Positions 56,174-64,000 of a stretch of DNA of 64,000 nucleotides are shown in pieces. The stretch's first letter is position 1. Every line of letters begins with the position of its first letter. Source of the DNA: Pseudomonas iridis (GTDB lineage: Bacteria; Pseudomonadota; Gammaproteobacteria; Pseudomonadales; Pseudomonadaceae); contig NZ_JACXXO010000001.1 in the NCBI RefSeq assembly GCF_017980685.1, forward strand, positions 868,001 to 932,000, in the 5' to 3' direction. Position numbers and translations under genes: made by a program. Below the pieces are notes generated by a model, which searched no databases, was not told the origin of the DNA, and saw only the letters and a list, made by a program, of their open reading frames with translations.

Positions 56174-57511
56174 TCAGGCAGAAACTTCAGTTACCAGTTT
56201 CGCCAGTTCTTCGGCATAGCCGCGAACAAGGGTTTCGTCCTCGCCTTCGACCATCACGCGCACCAGAGGCTCTGTGCCGGACTTGCGCAAAAGCACACGT
56301 CCACGCCCCGCCATTGCCTGGGTTACGCGCGCGCTGGCTTCCTTGACTGCCGGATGCTCCAGCGGGCTTTCGCCACCGCCGAAACGCACATTGATCAGCA
56401 CCTGAGGACACTTGCGCAACGCTTGGCGAGCGAGCGCCAGGCCTTCGTTACGCATTTTGAGCGCCATCAGCACCTGCAGAGCCGCAATGATCGCGTCGCC
56501 CGTCGTGGTGTGATTGAAGCAAACGACATGCCCAGAGTTCTCACCACCGACCAGCCAATTACGCTCCAGCAATTCTGCGATCACATAGCGATCGCCGACA
56601 TTGGCACGAATGAATGGAATCGAAAGATCGGCGAGCGCCAATTCCAGACCAAGGTTACTCATCAGGGTGCCGACCACACCGCCCTGCAGCTTTCCACGCT
56701 CATGCAAATCACGCGCAATGATGAACAGCAACTCGTCGCCATCGACGATGGCGCCGGTGTGATCGACCATCAATACGCGATCGCCATCACCATCAAAGGC
56801 GATACCCAGGTCAGCGTGCTCTGACAATACTGCCGCCTGCAGCTGACCCATATGGGTCGAACCGCAGTTGTCATTGATATTCAGGCCATTGGGTTGGGCC
56901 GATAGAACGACAACGTCTGCACCAAGCTCACGGAAAACGCTTGGAGCAACCTTATAGGTGGCGCCGTGGGCGCAGTCGATGACAACTTTCAGCCCGGAAA
57001 AAGTGGTGCCGGTAGGCACACTGCTCTTGCAGAACTCAATGTAACGGCCTGACGCATCGTTGATCCGCGACACCTTACCGATCTTGCTCGACTCGACCAC
57101 GGTCATCGGGGTGTCGAGCAGCTCTTCGATCATCAACTCCACCTCGTCCGGAAGCTTGGTACCTTTTCCGGAGAAGAATTTGATGCCGTTGTCATCATGC
57201 GGGTTGTGCGAAGCACTGATCACTATGCCAGCCTCAGCCTGGAACGTGCGCGCCAGGTAAGCAATGGCGGGCGTCGGCATTGGACCGAGCAGCATGACAT
57301 CGGCACCTGCCGATGTCAGACCAGCCTCGAGCGCCGACTCGAACATGTAGCCGGAAATTCGCGTGTCTTTGCCGACCAGCACCTTGCAGGCACCCATCTT
57401 GCGGAACGCCATGCCGGCAGCCCAGCCAAGCTTGAGCATGAAGTCAGGAGTAATCGGATATTCACCGACTCGACCACGAATGCCGTCAGTACCAAAATAT
57501 TTCTTGCTCAT
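56174..57511 (-). CDS. glmM: Phosphoglucosamine mutase
   Basis: The 445-residue enzyme converts glucosamine-6-phosphate to glucosamine-1-phosphate for peptidoglycan and LPS precursors. The phosphorylated serine is in [15 protein letters not shown] (S101), the metal loop is FDGDGDRV (about 240), and the sugar-binding GGENSGH lies near 325. The length is standard. It follows folP by 16 bases. Confidence 0.97.
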   Translation of the reverse strand: MSKKYFGTDGIRGRVGEYPITPDFMLKLGWAAGMAFRKMGACKVLVGKDTRISGYMFESALEAGLTSAGADVMLLGPMPTPAIAYLARTFQAEAGIVISASHNPHDDNGIKFFSGKGTKLPDEVELMIEELLDTPMTVVESSKIGKVSRINDASGRYIEFCKSSVPTGTTFSGLKVVIDCAHGATYKVAPSVFRELGADVVVLSAQPNGLNINDNCGSTHMGQLQAAVLSEHADLGIAFDGDGDRVLMVDHTGAIVDGDELLFIIARDLHERGKLQGGVVGTLMSNLGLELALADLSIPFIRANVGDRYVIAELLERNWLVGGENSGHVVCFNHTTTGDAIIAALQVLMALKMRNEGLALARQALRKCPQVLINVRFGGGESPLEHPAVKEASARVTQAMAGRGRVLLRKSGTEPLVRVMVEGEDETLVRGYAEELAKLVTEVSA

Positions 57512-57527
57512 AAGTGCTCCATCATTT

Positions 57528-58379
57528 TTATTCGGCTGATTCGACGGCCGCGATCATCCGCACGACATCTATCGTTTGCGCCACATCATGGACACGCAAT
57601 ATACGCGCCCCCTTGACCGACGCCAGTGCCGCCAGAGCCAGACCACCATACAAACGTTCGCCCACAGGGCGATTCAATGCATGCCCGATCATGCTCTTGC
57701 GCGAAACACCCACCAGCAAGGGGCGACCCAGCGCATGCAGGGCTTCCATATGCTTGAACAAGCTAAGGTTGTGCTGCAGGGTTTTGGCGAAGCCAAAACC
57801 GGGATCAAGGATGATTCGATCAGCCGGAATACCTGCCAATGCACATCGCGCCATGCGCTCGGCGAGAAACTCGCCTACTTCCCGAGTCACATCATCGTAT
57901 TGAGGATTGTCCTGCATATCACCCGGCTCTCCGAGCATATGCATGAGGCACACAGGCAAACCGGTTGCCGCTGCCGCATCAAGTGCCCCATCACGCCGTA
58001 GCGATCGCACATCGTTGATCAACCCTGCTCCCAGCCGCGCGGTTTCGCGCATCACGGCAGGTGTCGACGTATCGACCGAGATGATCACGTCGAGTTCGCG
58101 ATTGATCAACTCGACAATAGGCGCAACGCGCTCGAGCTCTTCCAGCGGCGACACCGCGCGCGCGCCAGGGCGAGTGGATTCGCCGCCAACATCAACTAAC
58201 GTCGCGCCAGCCGCAACCATGGCTTCGGCGTGGCGCAAGGCCTCGTCGAGCTGGTTGTATCGACCGCCATCGGAAAAGGAATCGGGAGTGACATTGAGAA
58301 TGCCCATGACATGCGTCTGGGCCAAATCAAGAACCCGGTTGCCGCAAGGCAACCGGGTCAGGGACTGAACAGAAGTCAT
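57528..58379 (-). CDS. folP: Dihydropteroate synthase
   Basis: The 283-residue TIM barrel condenses p-aminobenzoate with dihydropterin pyrophosphate in folate synthesis and is the sulfonamide target. [15 protein letters not shown] (about 25-39), GGESTRPGA (about 64) and [13 protein letters not shown] (about 192) are the family signatures. It starts 8 bases after ftsH on the same strand, as in E. coli ftsH-folP-glmM. Confidence 0.97.
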   Translation of the reverse strand: MTSVQSLTRLPCGNRVLDLAQTHVMGILNVTPDSFSDGGRYNQLDEALRHAEAMVAAGATLVDVGGESTRPGARAVSPLEELERVAPIVELINRELDVIISVDTSTPAVMRETARLGAGLINDVRSLRRDGALDAAAATGLPVCLMHMLGEPGDMQDNPQYDDVTREVGEFLAERMARCALAGIPADRIILDPGFGFAKTLQHNLSLFKHMEALHALGRPLLVGVSRKSMIGHALNRPVGERLYGGLALAALASVKGARILRVHDVAQTIDVVRMIAAVESAE

Positions 58380-58387
58380 TTCAAACC

Positions 58388-60304
58388 TTAAACGTCAGCA
58401 GCCGGGCCGCCAATCGGTGTTTCCGGACGCTCATCCTGGACAACTGGAGGCGGCGGTGTACCGGTACCACCCGACCAATCGCGAGGCTCGCGAGGCGTGC
58501 GGCCAGCCATGATGTCGTCGATCTGTTCAGCGTCGATTGTCTCGTACTTCATCAAAGCATCAGCCATCGCATCGAGCTTGTCACGGTTGTCCGTGAGGAT
58601 CTGCTTGGCCGTGCCGTAGCACTGATCAATGATGCTGCGCACTTCGGAGTCGATCAGCTTGGCAGTATCACCGGAGAAGCTGGCAGCCTGGCCACCACCG
58701 CCGCGACCGAGGAACACTTCTCCCTCTTCTTCGGCATACATCAGCGGACCAAGTTTTTCCGACAGGCCCCACTTGGTCACCATGTTTCGCGCAATCTGAC
58801 TTGCACGCATGATGTCGTTGGAAGCACCAGTGGTGACACCGTCGAAGCCCAGGGTCATTTCTTCAGCAATACGGCCGCCGTACAGCGAGCAGATCTGACT
58901 GATCAACGCACGCTTTGACAGGCTATAGCGATCTTCTTCCGGCAGGAACATCGTCACACCCAGTGCACGACCGCGCGGAATGATCGACACTTTGTAGACC
59001 GGATCATGCTCAGGCACGACGCGACCAACAATAGCGTGGCCCGCTTCGTGATAAGCAGTGTTCTGTTTTTCTTTCTCGGACATGACCATCGATTTGCGCT
59101 CGGCGCCCATCATGATCTTGTCTTTGGCCAGCTCGAATTCCTTCATCTCGACGATGCGCTTGCCGCTGCGAGCAGCGAACAGCGATGCCTCGTTGACCAG
59201 GTTGGCCAGGTCGGCACCGGAGAAGCCCGGGGTACCACGCGCGATAACACCCGGAGCGACGTCGTCGCCCATTGGCACTTTGCGCATGTGAACCTTGAGA
59301 ATCTGTTCGCGACCACGGATGTCCGGCAGACCAACAACAACCTGGCGGTCGAAACGGCCCGGACGCAGAAGCGCAGGGTCGAGTACGTCAGGACGGTTGG
59401 TTGCAGCGATCACGATGATGCCGTCATTCATTTCAAAGCCGTCCATCTCAACCAGCAACTGGTTGAGAGTCTGCTCACGTTCATCGTGTCCACCGCCCAT
59501 GCCGGCGCCACGATGGCGACCGACGGCGTCGATTTCGTCGATAAAGATGATGCATGGAGCGTGCTTCTTGGCCTGCTCGAACATGTCACGGACGCGGCTC
59601 GCACCGACACCAACGAACATCTCGACAAAGTCGGAACCGGAAATGGTGAAGAACGGCACCTTGGCCTCGCCGGCGATTGCCTTGGCCAGCAAGGTTTTAC
59701 CGGTACCCGGAGGGCCGACCATCAAGACACCGCGAGGAATTCGACCGCCCAGACGCTGGAACTTGCCCGGATCACGGAGGAACTCAACCAATTCGCCAAC
59801 TTCTTCCTTGGCTTCATCGCAACCGGCAACGTCAGCCAAAGTGGTTTTAACCTGATCTTCGGACAGCAGGCGCGCCTTGCTCTTGCCAAAGCTCATCGGC
59901 CCGCCCTTGCCACCGGCACCGCCCTGCATCTGGCGCATGAAGAACATGAACACCGCGATGATCACCAGGATCGGGAAGCTGGCCACCAGAAGCTGGGTCC
60001 AGATGCTTTGCTGCTCAGGCTGCTTGCCTTCAACCACAACGTGGTTGTCGACCAGATCGCCGATCAGGCCATTGTCCTGAATAGCCGGACGAATGGTCTT
60101 GAAGCTGTCGCCATCGCTGCGTTTGCCGGTAATCACATAACCATCAACGGCTACGCGCTCGACCTTTCCATCCTTGACCTGCTGGATGAAGTCGGAATAG
60201 TTGAGGGTCTGCGGCTCGTTAGGGCTGGAGAAGTTGTTCATCACCGTCACCAGGACAGCCGCGATGATCAACCACAGGATCAGATTCTTTGCCATATCGT
60301 TCAA
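58388..60304 (-). CDS. ftsH: ATP-dependent zinc metalloprotease FtsH
   Basis: The 638-residue membrane AAA+ protease degrades LpxC, sigma-32 type and misfolded membrane proteins. Membrane helices lie at about 8-24 and 103-123. Walker A is GPPGTGKT (197-204), Walker B IIFIDE (252-257), and the zinc site HEAGH lies near 420. The start is taken as TTG 60304 because AGAGGG lies 7 bases before it; ATG 60295 (MAKNLILWL) is the alternative, with a poorer spacing. The 193-base gap to rlmE shows no other gene. Confidence 0.96.
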   Translation of the reverse strand: MNDMAKNLILWLIIAAVLVTVMNNFSSPNEPQTLNYSDFIQQVKDGKVERVAVDGYVITGKRSDGDSFKTIRPAIQDNGLIGDLVDNHVVVEGKQPEQQSIWTQLLVASFPILVIIAVFMFFMRQMQGGAGGKGGPMSFGKSKARLLSEDQVKTTLADVAGCDEAKEEVGELVEFLRDPGKFQRLGGRIPRGVLMVGPPGTGKTLLAKAIAGEAKVPFFTISGSDFVEMFVGVGASRVRDMFEQAKKHAPCIIFIDEIDAVGRHRGAGMGGGHDEREQTLNQLLVEMDGFEMNDGIIVIAATNRPDVLDPALLRPGRFDRQVVVGLPDIRGREQILKVHMRKVPMGDDVAPGVIARGTPGFSGADLANLVNEASLFAARSGKRIVEMKEFELAKDKIMMGAERKSMVMSEKEKQNTAYHEAGHAIVGRVVPEHDPVYKVSIIPRGRALGVTMFLPEEDRYSLSKRALISQICSLYGGRIAEEMTLGFDGVTTGASNDIMRASQIARNMVTKWGLSEKLGPLMYAEEEGEVFLGRGGGGQAASFSGDTAKLIDSEVRSIIDQCYGTAKQILTDNRDKLDAMADALMKYETIDAEQIDDIMAGRTPREPRDWSGGTGTPPPPVVQDERPETPIGGPAADV

Positions 60305-60498
60305 TTAACTACCCTCTGAAGCAAGCTCCGCTACTGGCGCGCGCTTCGCATGATATTCACCGGCCTAACTTACTACATTACCTACAACTCTGGCAGGCGC
60401 CGTCTGTAACCCTTTGTGAAACACTTTCTACACAATATTCGTTAATGCGCCCGGAGCGAAATGCGAAAAACCTATCGCCCTGGTCGAATTACGTCGTT

Positions 60499-61128
60499 TT
60501 ACTCGCTACGGCCGCGGTAGCCCCAAGCCAGCATGTATTGCTCTCGGGAACTGCCCCGGGACGAATCCGGCTTGATCATCTGGATCTTGTCGAACTTCTT
60601 GCGAGCATCCTTCAGGTAAACATCGAACCCTTCGCCCTGAAAAATCTTGATAACGAAATTACCACCTGGCTTGAGTATCCGCTCCGCCAAATCAAGAGCC
60701 AGCTCGCAAAGAAACATGGCTTTGGGCATATCCACTTCAGGCGTACCACTCATATTGGGGGCCATATCGGAAATCACAAGGTCCACCTGCGAATTACCCA
60801 CGGCTTCAAGGATGCGTGCGAGCACTGCGTCTTCCGTGAAGTCCCCATGAATGAAAGTCACGTCAGGAATACTGTCCATCTCCAGGATGTCCGAGGCGAT
60901 CAGACGCCCCTGACCACCGATCAGCCGGCTAGTGACCTGAGACCAGCCACCAGGCGCCGCACCCAGGTCGACAACGCTCATGCCAGGACGGATCAGCTTG
61001 TATTTCTCCTGGACCTCCAGAAGTTTGTAACTCGCACGCGAACGGTAGCCATCCTTCTGCGCCTGCTTCACATAGGGATCATTGACATGTCTTTTCAGCC
61101 AACCAAGGCTTGTCTTGGAACGCGCCAT
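60499..61128 (-). CDS. rlmE: 23S rRNA (uridine-2'-O)-methyltransferase RlmE
   Basis: The 209-residue FtsJ/RrmJ heat-shock methyltransferase modifies U2552. SAM-binding [14 protein letters not shown] (about 49) and catalytic residues in [11 protein letters not shown] (Lys about 37), SDMAPNMSG (Asp about 120) and [11 protein letters not shown] (Lys about 160) are visible. It lies upstream of ftsH as in E. coli. It is divergent from yhbY. Confidence 0.96.
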   Translation of the reverse strand: MARSKTSLGWLKRHVNDPYVKQAQKDGYRSRASYKLLEVQEKYKLIRPGMSVVDLGAAPGGWSQVTSRLIGGQGRLIASDILEMDSIPDVTFIHGDFTEDAVLARILEAVGNSQVDLVISDMAPNMSGTPEVDMPKAMFLCELALDLAERILKPGGNFVIKIFQGEGFDVYLKDARKKFDKIQMIKPDSSRGSSREQYMLAWGYRGRSE

Positions 61129-61183
61129 TGGGCACCTCGATGATAAGGGTCGTGATTAGTTGGGCGGATCCACGAACCCTCGG

Positions 61184-61204
61184 GTAAAATGGCCGCCATT
61201 TTAC
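61184..61204. promoter_or_regulatory. 21-bp palindrome with opposed -10 boxes between rlmE and yhbY
   Basis: GTAAAATGG (61184-61192), CCG, CCATTTTAC (61196-61204): perfect 9-bp arms. TAAAAT reads on each strand as a -10 hexamer (61185-61190 forward; 61203-61198 reverse). Forward initiation near 61197 would leave a 33-base yhbY leader. No good -35 was found for either. Confidence 0.55.
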
Positions 61205-61229
61205 AGAATCCAGACGAAAGGGTCAGATT

Positions 61230-61538
61230 ATGCCGCTCACTCCAGAGCAGAAGAAACAGTACAAATCCATTGGCCACCATCTGAAACCAGTTTTGACTGT
61301 GGCTGACAACGGTTTGACTGAAGGTGTGTTAGCCGAACTTGAACGCGCTTTGGCGGATCACGAGCTGATCAAAATCAAGCTCAACATCCTCGATCGCGAG
61401 TCGCGCCTGGCGTCCATTGCAGAGCTGTGCAAGGTCGGCAAGGCGGATCTGGTTCAGGTCATCGGCAAGATGGCACTGCTTTACCGCAAGAACTTCAGCG
61501 TCAACAAGCAGCTGTCGAACGTTCATCGCTTCAAGTGA
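61230..61538 (+). CDS. yhbY: Ribosome-assembly RNA-binding protein YhbY (CRM domain)
   Basis: The 102-residue protein is a single CRM domain: LTPEQKKQYKSIGHHLKPV at the N-terminus and a GxxG-like loop near VADNGLTEGV, then VIGKMALLYRKN. YhbY associates with the pre-50S subunit. It is divergent from rlmE, as in E. coli. It starts at ATG 61230, 26 bases after the palindrome. Confidence 0.93.
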   Translation: MPLTPEQKKQYKSIGHHLKPVLTVADNGLTEGVLAELERALADHELIKIKLNILDRESRLASIAELCKVGKADLVQVIGKMALLYRKNFSVNKQLSNVHRFK

Positions 61539-61547
61539 TGACAAGGG

Positions 61548-61952
61548 TCAAGGGTGTGCTTCGCGCACCCTGCCACTCCATCCCGGTACCGGTTGCATCA
61601 CCAGCACCAGCCCGGAAAACCCCAGCACCAGATAACTGAACACCTGCCAGCGCTGCGCATCCGGCCAGCCGACACGCACTGCGAAATACATCGCACACGC
61701 GTACAACGCCATCAACAGCACCTGCCCGCGAAAATCCCGCCATAGACTGGCAAGGCCCTCGGCCTGTAAAAGCACCAAAGCCTGAAATATCACGCATGCA
61801 GCGGAAAAACCCACCACCAGCCCTTCAAATGCACTGGCAACTTCGTCGATCAACAGCGGCGCCAGGCCAATCTTGACCAACGCCGGCTGCAAACCGAAAT
61901 GAATCAGCCAGAGACCGCCAACCCACAACATCTGGGTCAGCTGCCAAAGCAT
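61548..61952 (-). CDS. DUF4149-type small membrane protein
   Basis: The 134-residue protein has about four hydrophobic helices (LTQMLWVGGLWLIHFGLQPAL; GLVVGFSAACVIFQALVLL; VLLMALYACAMYFAV; VFSYLVLGFSGLVLVM). The pattern MLWVGGLWLIHF is typical of DUF4149 proteins, often found beside greA/carB in Pseudomonas. ATG 61952 lies just after a strong GC hairpin that follows greA. The frame is open back to a TTG at 62003 inside greA, which I reject. Function unknown. Confidence 0.8.
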   Translation of the reverse strand: MLWQLTQMLWVGGLWLIHFGLQPALVKIGLAPLLIDEVASAFEGLVVGFSAACVIFQALVLLQAEGLASLWRDFRGQVLLMALYACAMYFAVRVGWPDAQRWQVFSYLVLGFSGLVLVMQPVPGWSGRVREAHP

Positions 61953-61979
61953 GGCGCCCGCATGCAGCGGGCGCCCGGT
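61953..61979 (-). other. GC hairpin between greA and the DUF4149 gene
   Basis: On the minus strand GGGCGCCCGC-tgca-TGCGGGCGCC. It starts at the greA stop and ends at the next ATG, with no T run. It may lower expression of the membrane protein by masking its start site. Confidence 0.55.
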
Positions 61980-61980
61980 T

Positions 61981-62459
61981 TCAGATGTGACGGACTTCGA
62001 CAATCTCGTACTCGATAACGCCGCCTGGCGTTTTCACGGCGACCGTATCGCCCTCTTCCTTGCCGATCAAGGCGCGGGCCAGAGGCGAACCGACCGAAAT
62101 CTTGCCGAGTTTGAAGTCAGCCTCATCCTCACCCACGATGTGGTAAGTGACGCTTTCATCCGTCTCGACATTGGCGATTTCGACGGTGGTACCGAAGATC
62201 ACTTTGCCGGTATGAGGAATGGTCGTGACATCAATGATGACCTGATTCTGAATCCGGCCTTCGATGTCACGAATCCGCGCCTCGACCATGCCCTGCTGTT
62301 CGCGGGCGGCATGGTATTCCGCGTTTTCTTTCAGGTCACCCAACTCGCGGGCCGTCCCGATGTCCTGGCTGAGCTTCGGACGGACAACCTTGGTCAGGTG
62401 AGTGTGTTCTTCTTCCAGGGCTTTCGCGCCCTGAACTGTCATTGGGTACTTGGTTATGC

Positions 62460-62463
<4 letters not shown>
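61981..62463 (-). CDS. greA: Transcription elongation factor GreA
   Basis: The 160-residue factor rescues backtracked RNA polymerase. An N-terminal antiparallel coiled coil has the tip acidic residues in [16 protein letters not shown] (about 41-56), and a C-terminal FKBP-like domain ([20 protein letters not shown] about 105) follows. Its ATG overlaps the carB stop codon (ATGA, 62460-62463), so it is coupled to carbamoyl phosphate synthesis genes, the usual carA-carB-greA order of pseudomonads. Confidence 0.96.

Positions 62464-64000
<1,537 letters not shown>

Overview
The window reads as chromosome of a fluorescent-group Pseudomonas. It is GC-rich and carries several copies of the short Pseudomonas REP palindromes. 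Gene order matches blocks known from P. aeruginosa PAO1 and relatives: dppA3-opdP-dppA4-dppBCDF, piuABC plus a Sel1 gene, speC, an MCP gene, ampE, ampD, a DUF1631 gene, nadC, fruBKA/fruR, and the enterobacterial-type order folP-glmM-tpiA-secG-leu tRNA-metY-rimP-nusA-infB-rbfA-truB-rpsO-pnp.

Layout. 1-9.2 kb: dipeptide/peptide uptake, with an outer-membrane porin, at least three periplasmic binding proteins and one DppBCDF ABC transporter. 9.4-11.5 kb: a small secreted acidic protein and release factor 3. 11.9-15.3 kb: a four-gene osmoprotectant ABC transporter behind a candidate AlgU (sigma-22) promoter. 15.5-17.4 kb: an orphan small protein and an ornithine/lysine-type decarboxylase with a structured leader. 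17.5-20.6 kb: a visibly AT-richer two-gene unit encoding a 738-residue alpha-xenorhabdolysin (XaxAB/YaxAB)-like pore-forming toxin and an unknown partner. 20.9-27.6 kb: iron uptake (Sel1 protein, PiuC, PiuA, PiuB). 27.8-37.1 kb: PhoD-type phosphatase, the fructose PTS operon with its divergent LacI-family regulator, and a TatD nuclease. 37.3-44.8 kb: chemoreceptor, AmpE/AmpD, DUF1631 protein, NadC and a small acidic protein. 45-64 kb: a coiled-coil secreted protein, tRNA-Thr, then the long minus-strand housekeeping run for mRNA decay, translation initiation, NusA, tRNAs, SecG, TpiA, GlmM, FolP, FtsH, RlmE, GreA and the C-terminal half of CarB.

The least ordinary object is the toxin gene at 18406-20622. 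Its first ~400 residues look XaxA-like and its last ~330 residues look XaxB-like, so both subunits of a normally binary alpha-pore-forming toxin seem to sit in one chain. At the junction there is an in-frame ATG (19395) preceded by AGGAG, so a free B subunit could also be made. The downstream 292-residue protein is unrecognised. Other points worth attention: a promoter plus intrinsic-terminator leader in front of speC, terminator-like hairpins between metY and rimP, a PurR/LacI-like perfect palindrome before opdP, a Cra/FruR operator inside the fruB promoter spacer, and a 21-bp palindrome carrying opposed -10 boxes between rlmE and yhbY.

All family calls were made by reading sequence only; no database search was run.
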